Notes: generated by a model from the sequence alone, not told the origin. A stretch of 64,000 nt of DNA from Rhizobium sp. 16-488-2b (GCF_017741815.1 NZ_JAGHMF010000036.1:372001-436000), one strand, 5' to 3'. Positions 27,000 to 35,132 are shown, numbered from the stretch's first letter. Translations and numbers: made by a program.

Positions 27000-27758
27000 A
27001 TGGTAGTCCCCTCTGCAGGAGCCCATGCGAGCAAACCGGCCGATCGCGACGACGCACTGTCGCCGGTCGGGCGCGAAACGCTGCAGGACCGCGTCTACGC
27101 GCAGCTGCGTAATTCGCTGATCAACGGGATGTTTGATGCCGGCGATGTGCTGCGCATCGTCGATCTGGCCGAGCGGCTGCAGACCAGCACCATGCCGGTG
27201 CGCGAGGCGCTTGGCCGTCTCGTGTCCGAACAGGCGCTGGAATCGTTACCCAATCGCTCGGTGCGCGTGCCGTTGATCACCCGTCAGCGTCTCAACGATC
27301 TGGCCCGCGCCCGCATCCTGATCGAGGGCCAGATGGTGGCGCTGGCGCTGCCCAATCTGACGGATGACGATTTTGCGGTGCTGAAGCAGATCAATGTCGA
27401 TTGCGATCTGGCTTTCGAGCAGCATGGCAAGGATATCGGCCATGTCACCTCGGCGCTGAACCAGCAGTTCCATTTCCACATCTATCATGCGGCGCGCTCG
27501 CAGGTGCTGATCCCGATCGTCGAGAGCCTGTGGCTGCAATCGGGCGCGATCATCCGCAAGGCCGCACACATTCACGACGAACAGGGCGGACTTGCCGCCA
27601 CCAATCATCATTGGGCGCTGATCGATGCGCTCGAAAAGCGCGATGTCGAGGCCGCGATGCAATCGCTCTCCAACGACATCAGCCGCTCTTTCGATCTCAT
27701 CCGCGGGCGGCTGGATGTTGATCCTGAGGGCAACGCCTCGGGAGGCCACCATGGCTGA
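27000..27758 (+). CDS. GntR family transcriptional regulator (FCD/FadR branch)
   Basis: A 252-aa DNA-binding repressor or activator. The N-terminal winged helix shows LQDRVYAQLRNSLINGMFDAG, then LAERLQTSTMPVREALGRLVSEQAL. The C-terminal all-helical FCD domain contains acidic and histidine residues (NQQFHFHIYHAA, HHWALIDALEKRD) that bind metal and ligand in this family. The ATG at 27000 has GGAGGAGG four bases upstream. A longer frame from 26925 would run through the palindrome and is unlikely. It is the first gene of the plus-strand half of the importer locus and probably senses the imported compound or a metabolite of it. Confidence 0.9.
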   Translation: MVVPSAGAHASKPADRDDALSPVGRETLQDRVYAQLRNSLINGMFDAGDVLRIVDLAERLQTSTMPVREALGRLVSEQALESLPNRSVRVPLITRQRLNDLARARILIEGQMVALALPNLTDDDFAVLKQINVDCDLAFEQHGKDIGHVTSALNQQFHFHIYHAARSQVLIPIVESLWLQSGAIIRKAAHIHDEQGGLAATNHHWALIDALEKRDVEAAMQSLSNDISRSFDLIRGRLDVDPEGNASGGHHG

Positions 27759-28101
27759 ACCCATCGACGACGGCTTCGACCTGTTCGATCTGAGGGTCGA
27801 CGTGATCATTCCAGAGGGCGGCGCGGTCTATTGCGGCGCCAGGCCGGGCGATCATTTCGAGCTCAAGGGCGAGATGCTGCACCTGCCGGAAGGGCAGGGG
27901 ATCTCGATCTACTCGCTCTCCTCCGTGCTGCCGCTGCTCGCGGCCAAGCAGCGTCCAACGGATCGCAACGACTGGATGACGACGGACGCCGACATCGCTT
28001 GCCCGGACCCCAATTGCTCGACACGGCTGAGGATCACCCGCACGGGTATCCGCCGTTTCAGCCATGCCGCTACCACGGCGGTTCCCTTGAATGACGAATA
28101 G
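27751..28101 (+). CDS. Small TIGR04076-like protein
   Basis: A 116-aa protein overlapping the end of the GntR gene by eight bases, with GGAGG five bases before its ATG. It resembles the TIGR04076 family of small proteins with an ASCH-like size: VDVIIPEGGAVYCGARPGDHFEL, GQGISIYSLSSVLPLLAAKQRP, then ACPDPNCSTRLRITRTG. The two cysteines in CPDPNC could bind metal. Members often sit beside aldo/keto reductases or other catabolic enzymes, but no activity is established to my knowledge. Its position argues that it works with the downstream reductase. Confidence 0.7.
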   Translation: MAEPIDDGFDLFDLRVDVIIPEGGAVYCGARPGDHFELKGEMLHLPEGQGISIYSLSSVLPLLAAKQRPTDRNDWMTTDADIACPDPNCSTRLRITRTGIRRFSHAATTAVPLNDE

Positions 28102-28110
28102 GTCGAATAC

Positions 28111-29163
28111 ATGCAGCGCATCATCATCGCTCCCGGTTACGAAATCTCCCGCGTCATCCGCGGCGGCTGGCAGTTGGCCGGTGGGCACGGCGCGATCGAT
28201 GGCGACAGCGCTGTCGAGGACATGATCGCATTCGCGGATGCGGGGATCACCACCTTCGACTGCGCCGACATCTATACCGGTGTAGAGGAGCTGATCGGCC
28301 GTTTCCGCGTCGCCTACAAGAACCTGCGCGGCGCCGAGGCGCTGTCGCGCATCCGCGTCCACACCAAGTTCGTGCCCGATCTCACGGTCCTGCCAAACAT
28401 CAGCAAGGCTTATGTCGAAGGGGTCATCGATACCTCGCGCAAGCGGCTCAACCTCGACTGCCTCGATCTCGTGCAGTTCCACTGGTGGGCCTATGATATC
28501 GAGGGCTGGCTGGAGACGGCGGGGTGGCTGAAGGAGCTGCATGAGGCCGGCAAGATCGGCAAGATCAGCGGCACCAACTTCGACACCGATCATATCGAGG
28601 CGATCATCGGCTCGGGTGTGCACTTCACCTCGTTGCAGCTGCAATACTCGCTTCTCGACCGGCGCCCGGAAAAGCGCATGGTGGCTCTTGCGGCCGAGAA
28701 GAACTTCGCGCTGTTCTGCTACGGCACCGTGGCCGGGGGCTTCCTCGGCGATCGCTGGCTCGGCCAGAAGGAGCCGGAGCATCCGCTCGAAAACCGCTCG
28801 CTGACGAAATACAAGCTGATCATCGACGATTTCGGCGGCTGGGATCTGTTCCAGGCGCTTCTGTCGACGCTGCGCGGGATCGCCGACCGGCACGACACCG
28901 ATATCGCGACGATCGCCAGCGCTGCGATGTTGACCAAGCCAGGTGTCGCGGCCGTCATCGTCGGCGCCCGTAACAGGGAGCATCTGAAGTCCAATCTGGC
29001 CATCGCCGATATCGCGCTCAGCGAAACGGATAGAGCAGCGATCGATGCGATCCTTGCGCAATCAAAGCCGCTCGACGGCGACGTCTACACGCTGGAGCGG
29101 GACAGGGAAGGCCGCCACGGCAGCATCATGAAGTACAATCTCAACAAAGGGGAACAAAAATGA
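28111..29163 (+). CDS. Aldo/keto reductase
   Basis: A 350-aa NAD(P)H-dependent carbonyl reductase. Motifs are ITTFDCADIYTGVEELIGR (catalytic Asp/Tyr), LDLVQFHWWAYD, IGKISGTNFD, LQLQYSLLDRRPE and GVAAVIVGARNREHLKSN. It is clearly related to the reductase half of the fusion protein at 22012: both carry the FHWW motif and a GGFL...WLGQ.EP segment. The two may act on related substrates. It lies nine bases after the TIGR04076-like gene and overlaps the binding-protein gene by four bases, so it belongs to the importer operon. Confidence 0.9.
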   Translation: MQRIIIAPGYEISRVIRGGWQLAGGHGAIDGDSAVEDMIAFADAGITTFDCADIYTGVEELIGRFRVAYKNLRGAEALSRIRVHTKFVPDLTVLPNISKAYVEGVIDTSRKRLNLDCLDLVQFHWWAYDIEGWLETAGWLKELHEAGKIGKISGTNFDTDHIEAIIGSGVHFTSLQLQYSLLDRRPEKRMVALAAEKNFALFCYGTVAGGFLGDRWLGQKEPEHPLENRSLTKYKLIIDDFGGWDLFQALLSTLRGIADRHDTDIATIASAAMLTKPGVAAVIVGARNREHLKSNLAIADIALSETDRAAIDAILAQSKPLDGDVYTLERDREGRHGSIMKYNLNKGEQK

Positions 29164-30419
29164 GAACGACATTCCTGCTTTCCGCCATGGTTGCTGCGCT
29201 TGCTGCATCGACGGCGCCGACGTTTGCTGCCGATTGCGACATCACCGTCGGCCTCGTCATGGAACTGACCGGCCCTGCCGGTGAATATGGCCAGGCGGGC
29301 GCGAAGTCCGTCGAGATGGCTTTCCGCGATATCAACGACGCCGGTGGCGTCAATGGTTGCAAGATCGTTGCCGACACACGCGACAGCCAGAGCCAGGGCA
29401 ACGTCGCCGTCGATCAGGCGACCCAGCTCGTCAACATCAAGAAGGTGCCCGTCATCATCGGCGGCATCATCTCGTCCGTCTCGATCCCGATCCTGACATC
29501 GGTGACGGCGCCGGCCGGCGTCGTGCAGGTCTCGCCCGCATCCTCTTCGCCGACGCTGACCGAGCTTGGCCGCAGCGGCAAGACCAATGGCGTCTTCTTC
29601 CGCACCATCACCTCGGACGCGCTGCAGGGCACGGCGGCCGCGAAATTCGCGATGGATCAGGGCCTGAAGAAGATCGCGATCATCAATGTCAACAACGACT
29701 TCGGCGTCAACATGGTCAAGGAGTTCGCGACCGCCTATCAGAAGCTCGGCGGCACGATCACCTCGACGACGCCCTATAACGAGAAGCAGTCGAGCTACGC
29801 GTCCGAAGCCAGCGCCGCCATGGCCGGCGATCCCGATGCGCTCTATCTCGTCAGCACCCCCGTCGATGGTGCCACCATCGCCCGCGCCTGGGTTTCCGGC
29901 GGTGGCAAGCAGACCTTCCTGTTGAACGACGGCATGAACTCCAAGGACTTCATCGAGAGCGTCGGCGCGCAGTATCTGGAGAACGCCTACGGCACCTCCT
30001 CGGGCACCAGCCCGACGGCGTCGACCGAGTATTTCAACGGCAACTACGAGGCCTTCTCCGGTGGTATCTCGCCTTCGGCCCCGGCCGCCGACCGTTCTTA
30101 TGACGCGGGTGCAATCGTGGCGCTGGCGATCGCCAAGGCCGGCAAGGCCGATGCGGCCGCCATCAAGGCAGCCATGCCGGAAGTTGTCGCCGAGGGTGGC
30201 ACGCCCATCCACGCCGGCAAGGAAGAGTTCGCCAAGGCGCTGCAGCTCATCAAGGAGGGCAAGCCGGTGAAGTATGAAGGTGTCATCGGCCCTGTCAGCT
30301 TCGACACCTATGGCGACATCACCGGTCCCTTCCGCCTGTGGAAGATCAGCAATGGCGAGGTGACGACGGTCGGCGAATTGAGCGCCGAAGAGGTCACCAA
30401 GATCAAGACCGCGCAGTAA
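29160..30419 (+). CDS. Periplasmic substrate-binding protein of the Liv-type importer
   Basis: A 419-aa secreted receptor with a clear signal peptide (MRTTFLLSAMVAALAAS, cleavage near TFAAD at about 24). The mature part shows the Peripla_BP_6 layout: ITVGLVMELTGPAGEYGQAG, INDAGGVNGCKI, VPVIIGGIISSVSIPI, then PASSSPTLTEL and IAIINVNNDFGVNMV. It delivers the ligand to the LivH/LivM-like permeases encoded on the other strand. The family binds amino acids, amides, aromatic acids or similar small molecules. Nothing in the sequence fixes the ligand. Confidence 0.93.
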   Translation: MRTTFLLSAMVAALAASTAPTFAADCDITVGLVMELTGPAGEYGQAGAKSVEMAFRDINDAGGVNGCKIVADTRDSQSQGNVAVDQATQLVNIKKVPVIIGGIISSVSIPILTSVTAPAGVVQVSPASSSPTLTELGRSGKTNGVFFRTITSDALQGTAAAKFAMDQGLKKIAIINVNNDFGVNMVKEFATAYQKLGGTITSTTPYNEKQSSYASEASAAMAGDPDALYLVSTPVDGATIARAWVSGGGKQTFLLNDGMNSKDFIESVGAQYLENAYGTSSGTSPTASTEYFNGNYEAFSGGISPSAPAADRSYDAGAIVALAIAKAGKADAAAIKAAMPEVVAEGGTPIHAGKEEFAKALQLIKEGKPVKYEGVIGPVSFDTYGDITGPFRLWKISNGEVTTVGELSAEEVTKIKTAQ

Positions 30420-30427
30420 GAAGCCAA

Positions 30428-30456
30428 GCGACATGGGAGCTGTGCTCTCATGTCGC
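30428..30456 (+). terminator. Hairpin after the binding-protein gene
   Basis: GCGACATGGGAG and CTCTCATGTCGC pair over 12 positions with one mismatch around a five-base loop, nine bases after the stop codon. No T-run follows, so it may be a processing or stabilising hairpin and not a strong intrinsic terminator. Confidence 0.5.
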
Positions 30457-30569
30457 ACCAGTCCGGTCTGGGCGCATATGTGCTTTGTTGGGTAAGCAGT
30501 GTCGTTCGCGGATCGCGCCGTGTAAAACGGCACGATGCATTTGGCAACCAACACGACAGACCGTAGCAC

Positions 30570-30956
30570 ATGAAGAAACGTCCGACCCTTTCGTCGATCT
30601 GTTCGATCGCCAGCCTGCTCGTCATGACATCCGCGGCATCCGCCGAGGACCTTGAGCATGGACGGCGGGTGTTCAGGCTATGCGTTGCCTGTCACACGGC
30701 CGATTCCGATCGCAACGGCTTCGGCCCGCATCTGAAGGGTGTCGTCGGCCGTCCAGCCGGAAGCTTGCCCGACTACCGATATTCCGAAGCGATGAAGACG
30801 GCCGGTGCCGGCGGGCTCGTCTGGGACGAGGCTGCGCTGTCGGAATTTCTATCCAGCCCCAAGAAGAAAGTGCCGGGAACGAAGATGAGCTTCGGCGGCC
30901 TCTGGGCGACGTCGGAGATCACCGACCTTATCGCATATCTCCGAGCCAATCCCTAA
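30570..30956 (+). CDS. Class I cytochrome c
   Basis: A 128-aa periplasmic haem protein. A signal peptide (to about SAASAED, residues 22-27) is followed by CVACH with Cys38, Cys41 and His42 for covalent haem binding. GFGPHLKGVVGRPAG and KMSF with the likely axial Met106 follow. This is the cytochrome c2/c550-like layout of alphaproteobacteria. It would shuttle electrons to an oxidase or from a periplasmic dehydrogenase. It stands alone, with no strong ribosome-binding site. The cobalamin riboswitch region begins 26 bp after its stop, so the two are probably unrelated. Confidence 0.9.
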   Translation: MKKRPTLSSICSIASLLVMTSAASAEDLEHGRRVFRLCVACHTADSDRNGFGPHLKGVVGRPAGSLPDYRYSEAMKTAGAGGLVWDEAALSEFLSSPKKKVPGTKMSFGGLWATSEITDLIAYLRANP

Positions 30957-30981
30957 ACGCCAAATGTCGGTCCGCCACGGC

Positions 30982-31010
30982 TTGACGTCTCGGCGCCGGA
31001 TCGCCTAAGT
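30982..31010 (+). promoter_or_regulatory. Putative sigma-70 type promoter for the riboswitch transcript
   Basis: TTGACG (30982-30987) is followed after 17 bp by CTAAGT (31005-31010), a plausible -35/-10 pair for an alphaproteobacterial housekeeping promoter. It lies immediately ahead of the conserved start of the cobalamin aptamer. The -35 is near consensus and the -10 is only partial. Confidence 0.45.
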
Positions 31011-31228
31011 CACACGTGATGGTTCCCGAAGGGATGACTTCCGACGGGATTAATAGGGAACACGGTGCGGATGACCCGAATGGGGCCAAGACCGTGGCTG
31101 CCCCCGCAACTGTAAGCGGATTGCCTGATGTCCTTGTGGTGTTCGTCTCGAACACCATGCCACTGCGAAGCTCTTCGTGGGAAGGCAGATGTCAGGCGCA
31201 TATTCGCAAGCCAGGAGACCTGCCGTCA
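31011..31228 (+). promoter_or_regulatory. Cobalamin (AdoCbl) riboswitch
   Basis: The aptamer is recognisable by its conserved blocks in order: GGTTCCC, then GGGATTAATAGGGAACACGG, GCCAAGACCGTGGCTGCCCC, CGCAACTGTAAGCGG (the B12 box core follows later), TGCCACTGCGAAG, CGTGGGAAGGC, and GCAAGCCAGGAGACCTGCCGTC at the 3' end. This order matches the AdoCbl-type cobalamin riboswitch. It precedes a BtuFCD-like importer, a methyltransferase and eutBC. Ligand binding is expected to reduce expression of the transporter when B12 is plentiful. Confidence 0.95.
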
Positions 31229-31245
31229 AAACAGTGTCCACCATC

Positions 31246-31263
31246 CCGGACGGGGTTGTCCGG
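31246..31263 (+). promoter_or_regulatory. Candidate expression-platform hairpin
   Basis: CCGGAC and GTCCGG form a perfect 6-bp stem with loop GGGGTT just after the aptamer. Its 3' arm touches the first two bases of the purine-rich GGAGAGGAG (31262-31270), so it could mask a ribosome-binding site. No T-run follows, which favours translational over transcriptional control. Confidence 0.4.
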
Positions 31264-31276
31264 AGAGGAGCATCAT

Positions 31277-31357
31277 ATGATGGTTTTTGACGTCAGCCGC
31301 TGGCGCGGTCCCGCTTTATTCCCCTCCGCAAATCTCATGTCCGTGATTCCGCGATAG
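31277..31357 (+). CDS. Possible 26-aa leader peptide between riboswitch and btuF
   Basis: GGAGAGGAG lies six bases before the tandem ATG ATG at 31277. The frame then reads MMVFDVSRWRGPALF and continues to a TAG at 31355-31357, 26 codons in total. The ribosome-binding site is stronger than that of most genes nearby and adjoins the riboswitch hairpin. I do not recognise the peptide, and a chance frame is possible. If translated, it could couple riboswitch state to downstream expression. The stretch from 31358 to 31486 holds no other signal I can name. Confidence 0.3.
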   Translation: MMVFDVSRWRGPALFPSANLMSVIPR

Positions 31358-31486
31358 CTTTCGCCGCCGCATGATTTCAGGCGAGCGCCTTGCTGTGTCG
31401 TCCTGCATCATCCGCGGCGGTCCCCGCTTCGAGTTTCACAGCCACGGCCAGTCGGCTGCGGGCTTTAGCCATACATGAGGACCAAT

Positions 31487-32518
31487 ATGAACCGCATCAT
31501 CCTGCGAACCGCGCTGCTTTCGATCGCGACGGCTTGCGCTTTCACCACCTTTCTACCCTCCGCCCACGCAGCAGCAACGACCTATCCGCTGACGATCACC
31601 AATTGCGGCCAGCAGGTGACATTCGACAGCGCACCGAAGAAGACGGTGTCGATCGGCCAGGGCATGACCGAAATTCTCTACTCGCTCGGCCTTGCCGACA
31701 AGATTGTCGGTACGGCGGTCTGGGTCGGGCCGGTGCTGCCCGCCTATGCCGAGGTCAACAAGAAGATCAAGCGGCTGGCGGATAATGATCCGAGTTTTGA
31801 ATCCGTCGTCGGCCAGGAGCCGGACTTGGTTGCGGCCGAGTTCGAGTGGCATGTCGGCACGCAAGGTTCGGTCGGCAAGCGCGAGCAGTTCGCCGGTCTC
31901 GGCATCAAGACCTATGTTTCGCCGGCCGATTGCGTCGCGAAGGTCAACACCGATGGTGGCGACGGCGTGCGCAGCGAGCTCTTCACCATGGAGCTGATCT
32001 ATCAGGAGATCGCCGAGCTGGCGGAGATCTACGACATCCAGGATCGCGGCGCGGCCCTGATCGCCGACTTGAAGAAGCGCGAAGCGGATGCCGTGGCATC
32101 GCTCGGCGGGTCGGCGAAGGATCTGCCTGTCGCCTTCTGGTTTTCCAGCAAGGAAGTGCAGGGCGATGCCTTTATCGCCGGCAAGAACAGCGCGCCGGCC
32201 TATATTCTGAAAACGCTCGGCGCCCGCAACGTTGTCAGCACCGAGGAAGAGTGGCCGCTGGTCGGCTGGGAAACGATCGCGCAGGCCAATCCTGCAGTCA
32301 TCGTCATCGCCACCATGGACCGCCGCCGTTATGCCGCGGACGATCCGAAGGTGAAGATCGATTTCCTTGAAAAGGACCCGGTCACCAGCCAGCTCGATGC
32401 CGTCAAGAACAGGCACTTCGTCGAGATGGATGCGCAGTCGATGAACCCGACGATCCGTACCATCGACGGCCTGGAACGCCTTGCCGCCGGCATCAAGTCC
32501 TTCGGTCTTTCCAAGTGA
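31487..32518 (+). CDS. btuF: Corrinoid/metal-chelate ABC transporter substrate-binding protein (BtuF/FecB type)
   Basis: A periplasmic receptor of 343 aa with a signal peptide ending near PSAHAA. The mature protein begins YPLTITNCGQQVTFDSAPKK and continues TVSIGQGMTEILYSLGL, PDLVAAEFEW and LGIKTYVSPADC, the layout of Peripla_BP_2 receptors. The TNCG start and conserved cysteines resemble a subgroup sometimes labelled as F420-0 transporter receptors. The cobalamin riboswitch upstream argues for a corrinoid ligand instead. The ATG at 31487 has GAGG six bases upstream and is preferred over the one at 31475. It overlaps the permease gene by four bases. The symbol reflects context, not proven identity. 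Confidence 0.8.
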   Translation: MNRIILRTALLSIATACAFTTFLPSAHAAATTYPLTITNCGQQVTFDSAPKKTVSIGQGMTEILYSLGLADKIVGTAVWVGPVLPAYAEVNKKIKRLADNDPSFESVVGQEPDLVAAEFEWHVGTQGSVGKREQFAGLGIKTYVSPADCVAKVNTDGGDGVRSELFTMELIYQEIAELAEIYDIQDRGAALIADLKKREADAVASLGGSAKDLPVAFWFSSKEVQGDAFIAGKNSAPAYILKTLGARNVVSTEEEWPLVGWETIAQANPAVIVIATMDRRRYAADDPKVKIDFLEKDPVTSQLDAVKNRHFVEMDAQSMNPTIRTIDGLERLAAGIKSFGLSK

Positions 32519-33555
32519 GGCACGCGTCGATAGCCCACCGAGGATGGAGAGCGCTGCTCGTACTCTTCGTCCTTGCCGTCGTGGCATTGGGCTTTGTCAT
32601 CAGTCTCGCTGTGTCTATCGGCGAGATCTCCATTCCTGTCGACACGACGGCCAAGGCCGTTGCGAACCGCTTGCTTGGCACCGGCTTTGAACTCAGCCGC
32701 ATCCATGAAGGCATCATCTGGGATTATCGCCTGAGCCGCGCGCTTGTCGCCGCCAGCGCCGGAGCGGCTCTTGCGCTATGCGGCGCGGTGCTGCAGGCGT
32801 TGCTGCGCAATCCGCTGGCCGAGCCCTATGTACTCGGCATCTCGGCCGGCGCGTCCACCGGGGCCGTCGCCGTCATGATCCTCGGTTTCGGCTATGGCGT
32901 GTTGACGCTTTCCGCCGGCGCTTTCGTCGGCGCGGTCGCGGCGTTCCTGCTGGTGTCTTTGCTGGCGGTGGGCTCCGGCGGCGGGACGGACCGTATCATC
33001 CTCGCAGGTGTCGCCGGTTCGCAGCTCTTCAACGCGCTGACGTCCTATATCGTCACGACATCGGCAAATGCCGAGCAGGCGCGCGGCGTCATGTTCTGGC
33101 TGCTCGGCAGCCTTTCCGGCGTACGCTGGCCGGATGTCTATCTTGCCGCTCCCGTTGCAATCGCCGGCTTTCTCGTCTGCATGCTTTACGCCCGCGCGCT
33201 CGATGCCTTCACTTTCGGTACCGATGCTGCGGCGGCGCTCGGCATTCCGGTCGCTGGTATCCGGATCGTGCTGCTTGCGCTCACGGCGCTGCTTACCGCG
33301 ACGATGGTCAGCATCGTCGGCTCGATCGGCTTCGTCGGGCTGGTCATTCCGCATGCGGCGCGTTTCGTGGTCGGGCCGGGGCATGGGCGCCTGTTACCGG
33401 CAACGGCGATATCCGGAGCGATCTTCATGGTGGTCGCCGATATCGTCTCGCGCGTCATCATCCCGCAGCAGGTGCTGCCGATCGGCGTCGTCACCGCGCT
33501 TTTCGGTGCGCCGGCGTTCGCGCTCATTCTCTACAAGGCGAGGCGGCCGGCATGA
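32515..33555 (+). CDS. btuC: FecCD-family ABC permease (BtuC type)
   Basis: A 346-aa inner-membrane permease with about ten helices. It carries the family signatures LSRALVAASAGAALALCGAVLQALLRNPLAEPYVLGISAGAS in pieces across residues 70-110, FWLLGSLSGVRW in the middle, and VSIVGSIGFVGLVIPHAARF near the C-terminus. The start is a GTG overlapping the stop of btuF (GTGA). It also overlaps the ATPase gene by four bases. The riboswitch suggests vitamin B12 or a precursor as cargo. Confidence 0.85.
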   Translation: MRHASIAHRGWRALLVLFVLAVVALGFVISLAVSIGEISIPVDTTAKAVANRLLGTGFELSRIHEGIIWDYRLSRALVAASAGAALALCGAVLQALLRNPLAEPYVLGISAGASTGAVAVMILGFGYGVLTLSAGAFVGAVAAFLLVSLLAVGSGGGTDRIILAGVAGSQLFNALTSYIVTTSANAEQARGVMFWLLGSLSGVRWPDVYLAAPVAIAGFLVCMLYARALDAFTFGTDAAAALGIPVAGIRIVLLALTALLTATMVSIVGSIGFVGLVIPHAARFVVGPGHGRLLPATAISGAIFMVVADIVSRVIIPQQVLPIGVVTALFGAPAFALILYKARRPA

Positions 33556-34322
33556 GCATTTCCATCAGCGATGTGCATTGGGCAACGTCAGGCGTGCTTG
33601 TCGTCAAGGGCGTCAGCCTCGAGGTCCCCACCGGGCAGACGCTGGGCCTGATCGGGCCGAACGGTTCGGGGAAATCCAGCTTGCTGCGGTTGATCGGCGG
33701 GTTGCGCAAGGTGAAGAGCGGCGTCATCGCGCTCGGCGATATCGGCATCGACACGCTGGCGCGCCGCGATATCGCCCGGCGCGTTGCCTTTGTCGAGCAG
33801 CAGGCCACGACGGAGACGCAGGTGACGGTCACAGAGGTCGTCCGTCTTGGGCGCACACCGCATCGCGGTCCATTGGCGCCGTGGAGCGCCAATGACGAGG
33901 AGGCGGTCGAGAACGCGCTGCGGCAAGTGGGCATGGTCGAGAAGGCGCGGCAGCTCTGGCATACGCTGTCGGGCGGCGAGCGGCAGCGGGTCCATATCGC
34001 GCGCGCACTGGCGCAGACGCCAACCGAGCTTCTGCTCGACGAGCCGACCAATCATCTCGACATTCAGCACCAGCTCGAAATCCTGTCACTGGTTGCCAAG
34101 CTGCCGATCACCAGCATCGTCGCGCTGCATGATCTGAACCTAGCCGCCATGTTTTGCGACAGGATTGCTGTGCTTAGCCAGGGTCGGCTTGTTGCGGTCG
34201 GACCGGCGGACGAGGTATTGACCGAAGGCCTGATCGCCGATGTGTTCGGGGTGCGCGCCCATATCGAGCGCTCGCCGCATCATGGTCGGCAGCATATCCA
34301 TTTTCTTGGCTGTATTTCTTGA
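33552..34322 (+). CDS. btuD: ABC transporter ATP-binding protein (BtuD/FecE type)
   Basis: A 256-aa ATPase with Walker A GPNGSGKSS, Q-loop region FVEQQATTETQVTVTEVV, signature LSGGERQRVHIARAL, Walker B LLLDEPTNHLD and switch LHDLNLA. This is typical of iron-chelate and B12 importers. The ATG overlaps the btuC stop (ATGA). The frame is open far upstream inside btuC, but that part is a shadow. It is followed after six bases by the methyltransferase gene. Confidence 0.88.
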   Translation: MSISISDVHWATSGVLVVKGVSLEVPTGQTLGLIGPNGSGKSSLLRLIGGLRKVKSGVIALGDIGIDTLARRDIARRVAFVEQQATTETQVTVTEVVRLGRTPHRGPLAPWSANDEEAVENALRQVGMVEKARQLWHTLSGGERQRVHIARALAQTPTELLLDEPTNHLDIQHQLEILSLVAKLPITSIVALHDLNLAAMFCDRIAVLSQGRLVAVGPADEVLTEGLIADVFGVRAHIERSPHHGRQHIHFLGCIS

Positions 34323-34328
34323 GGTCCG

Positions 34329-35132
34329 ATGTCCATCAGACAAACCAATTTCGATTTGAAGGAAGAGATCCGGGACTATTGGTCCAAGCGCTCGCAAACA
34401 TTCGATCTTGCCTTCGGCCACAGGATACCGCGTGGCCCGGAGTTCGATGCCTGGCAGCAGCCGATGCGCGATCATCTCGGGCCGACGCCCTTGCGGGTCC
34501 TCGAGCTTGCCTGTGGCACTGGCGAGGTCACGGCGGTGATCCACGATCTCGGCCACGATGTGACCGCGCTGGATTTCTCCGAGGCCATGCTGTCAATCGC
34601 CAGAGCCAAGCACACCGGCAAGGAACGGTTGCGCTTCGTGCTGGCGGACGCGGAAAACCCGATGGAGCCGGATGGCCGCTACGATGCCATTATCTGCCGG
34701 CATCTGGTGTGGACGCTGACCGATCCCGCAAAGGCATTCGGCGAGTGGCACCGGGTCTTGAAGCCTGGTGGCACGCTTCTGGTCTTCGACGGCGACTGGG
34801 CGAAGCCGACAAGGCTCGGCCGCGCCGCGGCATGGCTCATCCGCCGGATCGATCGTTTCTGCGGTGCGGACCGGCATTATGACGGCGCGATGAGCGAGCG
34901 CCATTCGGCGATCATGGCGGAACTCCCCTTCGGCGCCGGGCTGCGGCCGGACGATCTCGTTCCGCAATTGAAGCAGGCCGGCTTCGTGGGTTTCGAGATC
35001 TCGTCGCATGGACCGATCGCGAAAGCGCAGCGGCGTGGCGCCAATCTGCGCAACAAGCTCAGGACGCTGGTCTATCGGCGCTTCATTCTCGTCGCCAAAT
35101 CCGCCGGCGTTTCGCAAGGTGGCGAGGCCTGA
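34329..35132 (+). CDS. Class I SAM-dependent methyltransferase
   Basis: A 267-aa methyltransferase with motif I VLELACGTGEVTAVI, motif II VTALDFSEAML, FVLADAEN, and HRVLKPGGTLLVFDGDW, the Methyltransf_11/25 pattern. GAGG lies just before the ATG, six bases after btuD, so it is part of the riboswitch-controlled unit. The substrate is unknown. A role in corrinoid handling or in the ethanolamine pathway is only inferred from position. An uncharacterised housekeeping methylation is equally possible. Confidence 0.8.
   Translation: MSIRQTNFDLKEEIRDYWSKRSQTFDLAFGHRIPRGPEFDAWQQPMRDHLGPTPLRVLELACGTGEVTAVIHDLGHDVTALDFSEAMLSIARAKHTGKERLRFVLADAENPMEPDGRYDAIICRHLVWTLTDPAKAFGEWHRVLKPGGTLLVFDGDWAKPTRLGRAAAWLIRRIDRFCGADRHYDGAMSERHSAIMAELPFGAGLRPDDLVPQLKQAGFVGFEISSHGPIAKAQRRGANLRNKLRTLVYRRFILVAKSAGVSQGGEA

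Noticed and set aside
29085..30659. 524-codon minus-strand frame opposite the Liv-type binding protein gene
   Set aside because: Composition is repetitive Arg/Asp/Gly and the plus-strand gene is certain.
32778..33551. Upstream extension of the btuD frame inside btuC
   Set aside because: No ABC homology before the ATG at 33552, and the segment is rich in Arg and Cys as in shadow frames.
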